A stretch of 64,000 bases of DNA from Rhipicephalus microplus (lineage: Eukaryota > Arthropoda > Arachnida > Ixodida > Ixodidae), in assembly GCF_043290135.1 (NCBI RefSeq), contig NC_134702.1, positions 74,514,417 to 74,578,416 on the forward strand, in the 5' to 3' direction. Made by a program: the position numbers and the translations under genes. How positions within the stretch are numbered: position 1 is the stretch's first letter; each line of letters starts with the position of its first letter. Below the pieces are notes generated by a model, which did no database searches, was not told where the DNA came from, and was given only the letters and a program-made list of their open reading frames with translations. Positions 1-11,525 of the stretch are shown here, piece after piece.

Positions 1-2914
1 ATTACTGTAAAACCTATTGTTGGCATAAATTTTTGGTCTTTTTGAACAGTTAGTTCTCTTTTGCACTCCTGTAAAGTATACCGAAAAGCTCCATACAAAG
101 TATACTCAGCATACTCTAAACTATACCGAGAGGACTGACGCAATCATTCTTAATGATCCTGCATATGCATTCTTTGTCTCTTGAAGTATAAACATTCAGC
201 ATAAAATTAGGGTAAAAAAATAAATTGGATTTCTAAAAGGCGCCAAACTACTCCGCTGCTTTTGAAGAGAAAATGACTCTACAGATAGAAAATGGAACTG
301 CGAACATTTCTTACCAACTTATTTTCACGAATGGCGGGTGAAATAAACAAACGTTGCGCAAGGTTTACAGATCCTCTTTTCAAGTAGAGTAGTGCGGCTG
401 GTGCCAGTCATTGGCCGTACGGGACAGCGTCTCCAAATAGTATTTTTGTATCAATGTACTCCTGGCTACTGTTACTATTCATATTACATAATTCAAACAG
501 GCCGTAGTACCCGAACATCGAAGTTCAGAAGTTTTGCCCTAATGGCGAGAATATGTGAAAGAAAACGTGCGTCTTATTTTCACTTTTGGCCAGGTCTTTA
601 GAATGAAAGTCAAATAAAATGCTGTAGGCAGCGCGTGATGTTACTACTTAAATAAGCAGCTTGAAAGCGGATGGGAAAAAGGAACACAGTGGCCTTAATG
701 TCATCCCCCGTACTAAGAAAAAAACTAAACAAGAGAAGGTGGTTAGAGGCTCTTAGAAGTTCTTGCTCCCTGATTATGTAACCAGTAAACGTTATCTTGA
801 GATGTTTACGTGATAACAGAAGTTATATAAAAACAATTTCTTCCCGAAGAAGCGTTGTATAGCTGCATGTTTTTTTTTATTTAAGCAGGAAGATATTTTT
901 ATTCGGTGCGTGCATAAGAAAACTAAAACGGATTGCTCATATATTGAGTTGCCAGCAGAACCACGACGAAGCCGGGTTGCTCGCGTTCTGCACGATGCAT
1001 TTACACCCTACTGGACAAGGAGGGTGTTTTCCATCACTCGTAGGATCACACTGCAAAAAGAGGTCTTCTGTTAAACATGTCTTACTCATGGCTAGCACAA
1101 GCAACTTTGTTGGAATTTAGCATTGGAAATAGTTGAGTAGAATGCTAAAGTTAATCTAACTTGGGAATGCACTGCTAGAACACATGTAATTGTCCGAATA
1201 AATGCTGACTTATGCTGAACAACACGCATTTATTAGTATAATCAAAGAAGCTGTTGCCGTGCTCTTTTCCCTCGGCGTATTTGTTTTGTCTAGTGAACGC
1301 TACCTTTTTTTCAGGGACCAAACTATACAGGTTTGTAGTATCTGCTGAGCAGGCCCGTATACGGGGGGGTGGGGGTTGGCAAAGATATAATTCAAATGGA
1401 AAGGGGAGATTTACTGAGGAAAAATAGTAAAAAAGGGTCTTTGTCAAAGCCTTAAACAAGTGCCCCCTTCTCCCCTCTCGAAAAGAATTTGTGGAGACCG
1501 CCCTGTTGCAGAGTATCATGCGTAAAGTGCTATTCACCTCCCAACCTTTTTACAAGTACAGTATTTCAAGAATATTAGACAACATTTCGCGTTGGTATTG
1601 CAGAACTTCGTGAAACCCTCCACTCCAATTTGCGTTCATATGGTTGGAGTATATTACGAAACATACCTGACTTTTTCATTATTATATAGCCACTTTGGTA
1701 AACATCAGCGCTTCATTCTGCTGAATAACGTCGAAGACGTCGTCCAAGACGTGTTACGTTGCACCATGAATAAAAGTACGTACAAAGCTACCATTCTATT
1801 TACGGGTTCATTCGCCGAGATGCCTGACAGAAAGAGACACGTTCCCGCACACAACCTATCCAAGCCAATTTTTGAGGATCTGTGCGAGACACCAAGCGAT
1901 TTCTGCTTAATCATCAGGATGCCGCACGCGCTGCTTGAATTTACTTTGTCTGGCATGAAAACAACGCCGTTCATTGTGAAGTACACATCCCTTGCATCAG
2001 GTCCGCTGTTGCTGTCTGCGTCGAACGCCACTGCTGCCACCATGTACTCTCATTGTGATTTCTGTGAGGTCTTGCGAGAACGTAACGTAGTAAGTCTTGC
2101 GTTACGTATGCAGTGTCTTATTACGGGCGCATGCGTGCATCTCTGGTATTGTTACGTAACGTATTGCACATGCGCAGTTCTCTCCCGTGACAGTGTTGCG
2201 TACATGGGCTCATTGCATAGGTCCTACTAAAACGGTCTAATGCCATCCCCCTTCATGCGTAGCTTTGAGCATGCTTGTTAGAACGGAATGAGTCAGAGCG
2301 CTTGAAACGTGCGACAAATCCCTGTAACTCCTCTGGTATTTGTTTAATTTTAAAGTTTTTTCTGGAAGTATAGTCATCAGGTAGTAAGCTCTTTTAAGGA
2401 AGTCATTCTACAATTTGTCGCAAAAGTGTTGCAGGTGCCTTTTAAGGGACAGGAGTCAGGATATCATGACCCTTCCTTTCATGGTCCTTCTTCTCTCAAT
2501 TTGGCCATGGTTTACTATATTCGTCGTGATCCATGTAATAACGCCACTTTCGTAGCTGAACATTTTAGGTTTGACACTTCGCCGTTATATACCCTAAATC
2601 AGGAATACTTACGGTCTGGTTGCAATATATTACTCCGGGATACCTCTCTGCGTTAGTAGCTCTGTTGATAAGAAAACACGAAACACAGTGCTTATTTAGA
2701 CTACTTCGGCAAGATAATGACCGGAATAATAAAATGAGTGAAACCTTGTGTGGAACACTTTGCATGGGCTCATTTTTGCGCCACATTTTATATATTTTAA
2801 GGATTACTTATTGGTTATTAGTTAACTTTTTTGTTCAGCCCTGAAGAGCCACCTCAAGAGTATGAAGAGCTTGATCTTTGTTTGAAAACCTTACTTACTA
2901 TAGAGAGGTAGTTA
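1..2914. other. No recognised gene or repeat
   Basis: AT-rich sequence with no domain I recognise. The longest frames are 1592-2230 (+, 212 aa) and, antisense to it, 1705-2043 (-, 112 aa). Neither has a recognisable motif, signal peptide or splice context, and two overlapping opposite frames of this size can arise by chance. I leave both uncalled. Confidence 0.5.
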
Positions 2915-2962
2915 AAAATAATAATATTTATAATAATATTATAATAATAATAATATTATTAT
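2915..2962. repeat. AAT-type low-complexity tract
   Basis: Imperfect AAT/ATT repeats directly upstream of a SINE scrap and a TATC array. The tract could be the expanded A-rich border of an old retroposon insertion. Confidence 0.8.
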
Positions 2963-2963
2963 C

Positions 2964-2986
2964 TGAGGTTTAACGTCCTAAAACCA
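2964..2986 (-). mobile_element. SINE tail scrap
   Basis: The 23 bases match, with two differences, the antisense end of the tRNA-derived SINE seen elsewhere in the window (compare 37540-37565: GGTTTAACGTCCCAAAACC). Only the 3' end of the SINE remains, and the match stops where the TATC array begins. Confidence 0.7.
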
Positions 2987-3267
<281 letters not shown>

Positions 3268-3400
3268 CGTACATGCTATAGAAACATAAATAATGTGTCT
3301 CTCCCCTCATGCTGCATAAACATGAATAATAACAGTTTCGTTCACATAGAGCTAGCATCTAGCACAAAATCTCCACCTCTTATCTAACTGGGGAATAAAC

Positions 3401-3575
3401 ACCGTACCAAAGGCGTTACTCACATCAGAATGCTAGTAATTGCGAAAAAGGCTAATATAGCAGTCGCAGATGGTGACATGGCAGAGATATGACACGTAGC
3501 GTTGCTGCTGGAAAAGAATACAGTTGCTTCACGGGCCTAGCGAATGCGTCTGTGCAACACGTTGGACATCTGGGA
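3401..3575 (+). repeat. Diverged duplicated segment, copy 1
   Basis: Shares the order of several short blocks (GTTACTCAC, CAGAAT, TAATATAG, GTTGCTTCACG/GCTGCTTCACG, TGTGCAACA/TGTACAACA) with 4040-4190, about 630 bp downstream in the same orientation. Looks like an old direct duplication or two copies of an unnamed dispersed repeat. No coding potential seen. Confidence 0.5.
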
Positions 3576-4039
3576 CGTTACTTTTCTTTTATAGCAGGTT
3601 TTATTTAGCATACGTGAGAGTAGCTGACGAACAAAGGGACCCAAGTTTGACGAATACAGAACTTGAACGCACAACACGTGTGTACTACATTGTGCACATG
3701 TAAGGCCCTTCACCTGAATGAAAATACCTCAATGAGGTTTGCAGGAGATGTTAATGCCGCTAGTGGCGTAAATATAGTATATGTCATCAAAATGGAAGCT
3801 TGAACGAGTTGGTATGCGTTCTTCTTGGTTGAACTTCGTCGTTGTTTCGGGTGAGCTGTTCAACCAAGATGAAGGTATACGTCATCGTTGAACGCGGTTA
3901 AACCGACTTCGTTTCCGAACCTGTGCATCCGCTTGGCCGGAACATAAACATATTAAGGTAACAATAGCATTCCTAATATATGGCATGAAGCTGGCATAAA
4001 GATCCCTCCTCCTTGTTGGCTGGCTATGCTTGGAAGAGG

Positions 4040-4190
4040 GAACCGAAAGTGTTACTCACTCCAGAATCATAGTAAGTAAGGTTAATATAGGAAAGTTATA
4101 ACAGGTTACGTGGCTTCTAAAAAAGTAAACAGCTGCTTCACGTGCTTTGACACCGAGTGTGTACAACAGTTTGGGCAGAATGCGTGTACT
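4040..4190 (+). repeat. Diverged duplicated segment, copy 2
   Basis: Partner of 3401-3575. The two are heavily diverged but collinear over about 150 bp. Confidence 0.5.
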
Positions 4191-4974
4191 CGTGTAGTAA
4201 CGATATGGTTTTTTTTCGCGAGATTAGGCGTGAAAGTCATGGGCGATTCCGTTACCAAAATAAGAGACAAAAGTTTTTAAACAGTGGAGCTACATAAGCA
4301 CGAGTTTCGCTAGCAAAAATCATGGACCATCTCCGCGAAGGGAATCCTCATGGGATGCGAAGCAGCAGCAATTCGCACGGCGTTGACCCGGTTGAAACGG
4401 GCGTCCACGCGGGTGCTGGAAGAACAGTTTGAAGCGGGACTTGGTGTAGCGCTTACTCGAGTAAGCGTTTGTTTAATACGTAAAAACACGGGAGGCAGTT
4501 TGGGTTTCCTGTAAGTTTCATCGCGGACGAGTCGAAAAATTGTTTTCACTAGACGTGCGGTCGAGCGTCGCGAGTGGTAGACAAAGTGAAGCGAGTGAGA
4601 AGTGTGTTGCAAGCGGGTAGAGGAGCCAGCAGGAGCGGGTGGTACAGCGAGCGTGTTGCAGGTGAGGGAGAGAGTGACGTGAGCGCACACCTGCAAGGTA
4701 AGCATGTGAAGGGAGCGTGACGTCGACGCGCAGCTGCGGCGTGACCTACTTGACACCGCTCCAACACCTGTGGCGAGGGGAGGAATGCATTGCGGCGCGT
4801 TCGTACGGACACTCGTACGCACGGCGTTAAACACGTGAGTCAAAAAGCCGATTCGCACCTAGAAGCTGGAGTTATTCACAAAAATGGCGCCCGCATCTTC
4901 CCACGGAGGGAGCTCGAGTAAAGGCGTTGCAGAATAAGGGGGGTGTCGCGTGAATGTTGAGTCATTGAGTGTGG
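4191..4974. other. No recognised gene
   Basis: GC-rich from about 4320. A minus-strand frame of 182 aa (4310-4858) and its overlapping frames are rich in Ser, Arg and Pro as expected of GC-rich noncoding DNA. No family recognised. Confidence 0.4.
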
Positions 4975-5140
4975 TTTGGGAGTGCTTAATTGTTATTTCG
5001 TCTTTATCCTGCTTATTTATTGAATGAAGGAGAATGGTTGCCTTCAACGGGTGGTGGAACGCTGATTTGTGATCGAGTGCCTACATATACGGGGTGGCCA
5101 GTGAATGATTGTGCAGCTTGAGCAGTTGGTTTTAAATGCG
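4975..5140 (-). repeat. Dispersed repeat, relative of the 13.8-kb copy
   Basis: Aligns collinearly with 13800-13955 over about 150 bp, including the shared block TTGCCTTCAACG and flanking GCTTGAGC/TTGGTTT-like stretches. The 13.8-kb copy lies inside a hairpin-ended element; here the TTCCC/GGGAG-type fold at 4898-4912 may be the matching 3' end, but no head hairpin is visible. Probably a 5'-damaged member of the same family. Confidence 0.55.
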
Positions 5141-5208
5141 AATGGATTTTTAGTTGGGCAAAGTCAGGCATCTTGCGGGATCCGCCCACCGCCCTCTCCC
5201 ATAGCAAC

Positions 5209-5465
5209 AACTGTGGGTGGTGGTGGTGGTAAAAACTTATTTGTTCATTTATTGAATATTTTCTGCGGAGAAGCTTCGAGTAGCCGGAGATGCTTGGCTT
5301 GCGGGGGGGGGGGGGTTAGTTTAGGGCTACGCTTGTAGCAGCCGCTCTGCGGGTCCGGTCGATCAGGCTCAACTGATCTTCCAGGCTCTCGCTGACCAGC
5401 AGCTCCTCCCATCACTCTGCTGTTAGATTTTGTATTGGGTTTAAGGATGTAATGTCCTGACACTT
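5209..5465 (-). mobile_element. LINE 3' end (C-terminal scrap plus tail)
   Basis: On the minus strand the sequence encodes a short C-terminal segment containing WEELLVSESLEDQLSLIDR, typical of the last residues of RNase-H-bearing arthropod LINE ORF2 proteins. A stop, a C-rich run, an AATAAA-like stretch and a CCACCA simple tail follow (plus strand GGTGGTGGTGGT at about 5215-5229). Everything upstream of the C-terminus is missing, so this is a 5'-truncated insertion or a remnant. No target duplication was found. Confidence 0.65.
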
Positions 5466-6598
5466 CCACGCGACGTGGTGGATGGATGAATGGATGGAAA
5501 TAACTTTATTTATACGTGATATAGAGTTGCTTTAGTAACAGCTGCGGGCACGCGCGTCCCTTCGACACTGGAGCCCCCACCGTGTTACGCTTCGGCGTCG
5601 GCAGCTGTCAGCAACAGCTGCGGGTGCGCGCGCTTATCCTTACTCCTAGTAACCGGAACCGTGACGTCGTCACGTCCTTGACTTGAAAGTGACTTGCCAC
5701 CACTTCAATGCAGTGTGTTTGCAACGCGTTTGTAGCGTTCGTGCTGCCAGCGTTTGTGTAGCGTTTGTGTTGATAAGACGCTGACAATATGGCCGTGAAG
5801 TACAATAATAAAGTTTTCTAAAATTGACTAGAGGGGACTATGGCGCTGCGATCGTTCAGCGAACATGGGGAAGATGTGTAGTACACGGATTCACCTAGGC
5901 TTCGTACGTGTGGGCGGCGAATCGCACTTGTGGCTTTGTTTATTGCTGTGTCTCGGTTTTGTTTTGAGGGAAAGAACAACAAACCCTTTCGAACTTCGTG
6001 ACCCGATTTGAAATGGTAAGCCTAAAAGAATAAAATGGCAAGGCGCAGCCGCTGGACATTTGATAACCTTTGTTTCGTGAAAAAAAAAGAGCTCCAAGCC
6101 ACACGAACACCCACGGAGCCAGAAGTACAATTATCAGACGAATCTGTGTACTATCCATCATTTCCACGCTCGCTAAAACACCGTGCGTTGCAGCTCTTAT
6201 AGACACTTGCGCCAGTAATCCCTCTAGTACACATTTAAGAAACTATATGGGTACCATGAGAAATGCAGTGCTTCACCGCTCTTTCTTTCGCCGTTCACTC
6301 TCTCTCCTCCTTGCGCCTCACTTTCTCGTCCACTTGCGCCTCACTCTCGACCGTTCGCTGGCTGGGCGCCTTTCAAGAACACATGGAAATGTGTGCACGA
6401 GATGCCGCTGTGAAACGCCAACGCTGAGCCGTAAACGCTGTTTCTTTTGTTTACTTCATGGTATTTTTAACCGTGCAAGAGCTCTAAACGCATACCGCGT
6501 TTCTGGCTACAGAAAAACGCCAGGTCTGGTGAACGGTGGTATTGGCTGCGCTGTGTAAGAAAAAAAAAACAACCTTATTCTCCTAACGCTGGGTTCTC
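5466..6598. other. Mostly unrecognised; one possible LINE tail
   Basis: At about 5475-5520 the minus strand reads AATAAAGTTATTTCCATCC followed by ATCC units, a tail form seen on tick-type LINEs, but no coding part is attached. A GCTGCGGGCACGCGCG-like block at 5540 recurs at 5617. The rest, including a 162-aa plus frame at 6070-6558, is not recognised. Confidence 0.4.
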
Positions 6599-6614
6599 AC
6601 GTTCGATACGTCGT
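6599..6614. repeat. Target-site duplication of the LINE, left
   Basis: ACGTTCGATACGTCGT. Matches 13672-13687 at 15 of 16 positions and directly abuts the poly(A) end (poly-T on plus) of the minus-strand LINE. Confidence 0.85.
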
Positions 6615-8418
6615 TGTTTTTTTTTATTGCAGAAGTTGGCCCAGTGGCACCAATACATATTGAACAAAATTTTGGAGCTTCGTTTCCTCTATAAAGTCGA
6701 GGAGAAACCTGTGGTTTGGACTGTAAATCCATTGCTGCAAGTCAGGTGGCCTGGTGTGCTGCAGTACTGCACGCCGCAGATGGCTTCGGCGAGCCGCTTG
6801 AAGCCCAGGGCATGCCCATAAAAGGTGGTTAAGGTCTGCTTCCTGCACTGGCGCGGCGCAGAAGGGGCAGCTTGAGGTTGTGTCGGCGTAGCCTCACTTC
6901 GCGTGGACTTAAGGCGTCACAGCTGCCCTAACGCGAACCCTTGGAGCGATACCTGCTCTTGACGAGTAATCCCACTTGGGAGGTCATGACCGCGCGGATG
7001 TATGATAGCTCGCGTGGTGTGCCGAAGATTTTCTTTGTGAACGTCCACAGTGTCAGAAGGGGATAGCAGGGGCAAAGGTGGGGAGTACATTACAGTTACG
7101 GGATGACAAGCGGCATCTGCCGCTGCATGAGCCAGAACAATAGATCGGCGAATCGAACACACTCAAACAGAGCATAAATAAGCTACAGTACATCGGTGAA
7201 ATTGCACTGCTACACCCACAGAATGGTCAACGCGACAGAGGGCACGAACAGCTTGCATCGATTCCGTGCAGAGAATGACGTTTGATGGGTGCTGCATCTC
7301 GACGAGCAGCTGAAGAGCTGCCAGATCATCGCAAAGGCAACCAGTTCTGCCAGTACGGATGTAATGGGGACCTCCAACGCACAAGAACAAGTCTGGCCGA
7401 CATGTGGGTGAGAAGGGCACACTAGGGAAGTATGCAGTATGAATGGTGTTAACCCTGCACCGACATATGCTCTCAGTTCGGGTTCCTGATATTCTGAAAT
7501 TGAAGAGTGAAACTGTGTATACAGAGATGGTTTCACCTCTCAATGGATACGTCCCAGAGGCTTGTTGGTAGTTATTTGACAATGATTCCCCGGTAGCACT
7601 GACAAGGTAGGTTCGTCAAGTGAGAGGGCTTTAGGGTCAATGTAATCCCTAGGGCAGGAGACGCAGGAACACTGCTGTGCTTTATCACCCTTGCTTTGCG
7701 CCTTTGATGAATGAGCTCGTCCAGCGTATTGAGTTGTGCTTCTGCCTGGAGTGTAGAAATGGGATTTACCCTTGGAAGGCCTGTGATCACATGCATAGCT
7801 TCACAATTGAGAGTTTCCTAATGCGCCCATTGTGCTTTGGTGAAGCGCTGGAACTGTGCTTGGTACACTAATCGAGGTTGGAATATCGAACGTACCAGTT
7901 GCCGTGCGATACAAGTTCGCGCTCCGCCACATCGCTGAGAGATGCGACGATAAAGATGAAGCATGCTGGAGGTAGTCCTGCGTGCTTTATCCTCATCCTG
8001 TTAGGATTAGGTATCATTCGAAAGGCTTTAAATTTCATATCCTCAATTCTTGGCGAATCCCCCTGAGTGGGCAAGAGCCATGTGGAGGTCTCATCATCAT
8101 CATCATCATCAGTCCTGCGTGCCGACCGAAGCCATAGGGAGGCTGATCCAGATGCAGAAAGGTCTACCCGAAGGACGCTGATTGTAGACGTCTCAATGAG
8201 TATACGACCATCAAGCATAACTCGTACAGCGGTTCGGTCAAGTTTGCGGTGGCCCTACTTGTTAGCAAATCCCTTGTAGGAAGTCTTTTCTCGTGAGAGT
8301 GTGAGTCCCACTGAAGGACATCAGGCAGATGTGGCATCTAGCGCTTCCTGAAGTGTCCAGACTTGATGGTCCAAAGAAGAGTGAGTTTACCACACTGTCA
8401 CGTCATCACCATACATAA

Positions 8419-8427
8419 TAAATGACT
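8419..8427. repeat. Probable target duplication of copy 1, 3' side
   Basis: TAAATGACT versus TAAAAGATT at 9240-9248: seven of nine positions agree. Consistent with an old 9-bp target duplication within the LINE RT frame. Confidence 0.5.
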
Positions 8428-8765
8428 GCAGTTTCCCGAGCGGGAACGATAGTTAGCATGCGGAGCATATATCTTGAACTGCGATAAATGTGATTTGTAA
8501 TTTGCGACATGCGTGTGTGCTATGAGTAAACACGAGTGAACACGCACGCACGTATGCTTAGAAAGACGATGTTTATTATTGAGACGCTTTGGGTATTTTG
8601 AGCAAGATGGCTTTTTGGTCCGTAAAGTGAAGGGTGAGTGGGTCTGGTTGCAGCGGTCGAAGTTCAAAATTCGCAAAGACGTGGTTGATTCACATCCCGC
8701 GAACCGTAGTCGGGTGGTGCTTGCCATCGTGCGTTGCTTCACGTTATCAGAGCTGCTTCACGTTC

Positions 8766-8945
8766 TCAGAGCTGGGGATCTTCCGCTCGACACTGACGTT
8801 TGCGTTCCGCGTCGCGAGCTCTTCTCAGCGCGGTCTTGTCCACGGACGAAGTCTCTTCGGAAATGCTTGTGGTTCCGCCAACACATTGGCTGACGCTATT
8901 GGAAGGGACGTCAGTAAGTGTATTTGCGGATTCGTTAGCATACAT
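8766..8945 (-). CDS. Small ORF in hairpin-ended element (59 aa)
   Basis: Starts with MYANESANTLTDVPS and ends with ALRRARDAERKRQCRAEDPQL, an Arg/Ala/Glu-rich segment. The N-terminus matches that of the ORF in the 52.5-kb copy (MNSNESTNTMIDVPS). I chose this ATG because both copies share it and the sequence upstream is GC-rich leader. The C-terminal part looks like one unit of a short basic repeat such as the 23-residue STPR type, but one unit is not enough to be sure. It could be the captured 5' end of a host gene or an element-encoded DNA-binding peptide. A TATAAAT lies about 80 bp upstream. Function unknown. Confidence 0.45.
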   Translation of the reverse strand: MYANESANTLTDVPSNSVSQCVGGTTSISEETSSVDKTALRRARDAERKRQCRAEDPQL

Positions 8946-9020
8946 TTTCACCTGCGACATCGGACGTGATGCGACCGCACAAAGCAACCGACGAATGGCA
9001 GCGCGCCCCGACACTCGGTC

Positions 9021-9027
9021 ATTTATA
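9021..9027 (-). promoter_or_regulatory. TATA box of hairpin-ended element copy 1
   Basis: TATAAAT on the minus strand, about 80 bp before the small ORF and at the place equivalent to the TATATATA at 52786 in the other copy. Confidence 0.45.
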
Positions 9028-9239
9028 GCGAGCGCCGGCTCCGGTCTGCGCATGCGCGCGTTAGCATACAGCTGGCGCACGTAAAACTAAAGGTCGCGCG
9101 GCGCGCAGAGGGGAGAAGCGAGCGCAGGGCGCGCTGTGTTGAGAGGAGGAACGGACGCACAGATGGCTGGTGAAGGAGGAGGGGAGGCTGCGGACGGCTA
9201 CGGCGCATGACTAGCCCCTAGTATAACATGCTCCACATG

Positions 9240-9248
9240 TAAAAGATT
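9240..9248. repeat. Probable target duplication of copy 1, 5' side
   Basis: TAAAAGATT, partner of 8419-8427. The first base overlaps the outermost base of the head hairpin, so the exact boundary is uncertain by one base. Confidence 0.5.
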
Positions 9249-10857
9249 TTAAGTCGGGAATGCTTGATAGCTTCCACGCTGTTGGTAGTAGTGCAGCGTT
9301 GAACAATATCGGTGCAATAGCTGACTCATGCGGAACTTCACATTTCGTGTTGAAGTAGCCGTAGCTTTTACGTATGATATAGACGGAGAAATAGTGCTGT
9401 TTAAGAAGGGAACTTATGAAACTTCGGACAAGATCAGGCAAGCGAATCCATTGAAGAAACTCAAAAATTGCTTCGTGGCTGACGCTGTAAAAAGCCCGGC
9501 GTATGTTCATTGCAATCAAAGTTGTGCACGGTGTGAGTGGCCACCTACAATCATCGCAGAAGCGAGGTATTCTAGTCCATCTTCGGTTCCAAGGTGGGGC
9601 CTAAATCCAGTCTGGGCGGGGTTATACCACCTGAAGTGTTCCAGCCACCTGAAGTGCTTAGCCACCATTTGCTCCAGGAGTTTACACAAGGTTATGGTGA
9701 TCGCAATTGGTCGCAGACTCCCAAGAACGCCATGTGGTTTGCCTCGTTTCGGGATGGCTACAACAAGTGCTTGTTTCCATGACGCTGGAACTTCTCCTGA
9801 CATCCAGACACCACTAATGGTATCTAGAGGCCACTTTAGTGCCGGTGCTTCCATGTTCTTGTACTCCTCATATGGGATGCCGTCAACGCCTGACGCTGTC
9901 CGAGGTTCCACCTTATCGATGGCCGCCAGCAGCTAGGTCATAGTTAATGATGACTCCATACCTTCAAGATCCTCGCAGCTTGGCACTGCTTCTACTTGTT
10001 TCAGAATGAAGAATGACCGTATACATGCGGTTGGTGCACTGTCAAAGTTTGGGTGCAAGGATCTCGCAACCTGTGATGCAAATAGAAAAGGACTTTTCAT
10101 AGACTCCACACACGCAGTGGATACCGAGTCGGGTTCTCGTGAACCTCGCTCCATCGCTCGAAAGGGACGCCAAATCGAATGAGTTGTAGCGTCACCCCCG
10201 GAAAATCTTTTAAAAGCTTCCGGGGGTGACGGTTGTAGACGAAGGGCCAAGCGACGCGCACCATTGCATCAGTTGCTTCTGTAAAGACGCTTTTCATGTC
10301 TGCGAGCCACAGCAGTCAGGTGGTTGAGGTTATGACAATCCACAGAGAATCTGGGGAGTGAGAAAGAGCGTTCTCCGAACGACGACACTTTGCCCACAAC
10401 CGTAGCAGTTGTATATCAGGTGTGGAGTGGCACTCGTCGACCCAAGAACTCACGGTAGCTTGGGCAACTAAAGTTCTAATAGCATCTAATGAATATCCTC
10501 TAGCGGCCTCCACAGTTTCAGATACTCATTCAGCTTACAGCGGAATAGATGTAACATGGTTCTCATGGCGCAGTCCGTGTGGTATATCCATGTGCAGTTC
10601 TACGTGTATGGGGTAATGGTCGCTACCCCAACAGTTTGGTTTTTGTTCCCGCTGGAGTGATGCAGGGCCCAGCCAACAAGTGAGGTCGGTAGAGTAAGCA
10701 GGAACACCTGCATATTCATGAAGTAAAGTTGATAAATCTGAAGCATTTAGCAGCTCGAACTGTACGTCTACGCATGCTTCCATCACCATTAGACTCCTAT
10801 AGCTCGTAGTAGGACAGCCTCATGTCATATGCATGCACTAAAATGTACCGTCACTAA

Positions 10858-11525
10858 AGCCTAGTTCACACTGAAACATCCGCTTTCTACAGCGACCGAA
10901 ATTCCCCTGCCGCCGAAACGCAGCGTCGTTCGCACTGGACGCGCCCCGCGCCGCCGAATATGCCATCTACTACGGGGCGAACGCGGGATGGATGCGCTGT
11001 CACCCGGTTGTTGTCGCGGCTCGCAAACGCTACTACGCTATCCGGTGGTGTATACTTCGACGATTCTCGTACGCAAGAAGCAAGGAAAGACAGTACTGCT
11101 TACTTTGCTGGCAAGTGGCTGTCTTGTAATGCCCGAAGAGCAGAAAAACCACCGACGCGAGCGGCGTTGGTGGGTTCGTTTTGCTCTGCAAGACCGCAAC
11201 AAGCTCGGTCACGCCAACAGGAAGCTCGGTCACCTCTTTCACGAAATACGGAGGTGAAGTAGGCACAGAGTAGGTTAAACTCCCGTTCTTTTCAACATTC
11301 AGTTACGTGCACTGTGGCATAACAAGTGAGTAGGGCTTGGCCGCCATTTTTCAAAATTCTTTGACTAGCGCTCCAATTGTCCGCGGTGACCGATTCGGCT
11401 GCAGACGCCGCAAAAATCGGTCCGAGAGCGATTAGCGCGGAGAGGGCCCTTTCGGCGGATCTCGCCGCCGCCGAACCGGATTCGGAGCACTTTCGGCGGC
11501 CGGAATGCTCAGTGTGAACGTGGCC
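10858..11525 (+). mobile_element. PIF/Harbinger-like element (668 bp) in LINE endonuclease
   Basis: The ends are inverted repeats (left AGCCTAGTTCACACTGA, right read inward GGCCACGTTCACACTGA) flanked by TAA on both sides (10855-10857, 11526-11528), the three-base TWA target type of PIF/Harbinger elements. LINE endonuclease sequence resumes on each side. An internal frame resembles the N-terminus of Harbinger transposases, so this is a deletion derivative of an autonomous copy. Confidence 0.75.
10988..11257 (+). pseudogene. Harbinger transposase N-terminal remnant
   Basis: An 89-aa frame ending RRWWVRFALQDRNKLGH...KLGHLFHEIRR. The R-R-W-W-V-R followed by a basic segment and G-H/Y...L...E is the usual start of PIF/Harbinger transposase (nuclease) proteins. 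The catalytic DDE region is absent, so it cannot act alone. It lies wholly inside the TIR element. Recognition is by motif only. Confidence 0.55.

Larger units (their letters stand above)
8428..9239 (-). mobile_element. Hairpin-ended element, copy 1 (in LINE RT)
   Basis: An 812-bp insertion that splits the LINE RT just before its catalytic motif; removing it and one copy of the flanking 9-bp repeat joins the RT reading frame. Head at 9240-9222 (minus): ACATGTGGAGCATGT folds as a 5-6 bp stem around GGA. A subterminal inverted copy of the head is at 8458-8471, and a TTCCCG-AG-CGGGAA hairpin is at 8433-8446, five bases inside the 3' end. Inside are a TATA box (9027-9021) and a 59-aa ORF. No transposase is present. 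The same architecture occurs at 52472-53150 and 13718-14123. Confidence 0.75.

Noticed and set aside
1592..2230. 212-aa plus frame with an opposed 112-aa minus frame
   Set aside because: No family motif, no splice or promoter context. Kept only as a note in the spacer entry.
4310..4858. 182-aa minus frame
   Set aside because: GC-rich chance frame with low-complexity Ser/Arg/Pro; no motif.
8092..8112. CRISPR-like or coding Ser run (ATC repeats)
   Set aside because: A short ATC microsatellite with no spacers; nothing in the window resembles a CRISPR array.
8428..9239. Calling the hairpin-ended element a Helitron
   Set aside because: A 3' hairpin is present, but there is no CTRR end, no A|T insertion point and the flanks suggest a 9-bp duplication. 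Left unclassified.
9328..9936. 202-aa plus frame
   Set aside because: Antisense shadow of the LINE RT.
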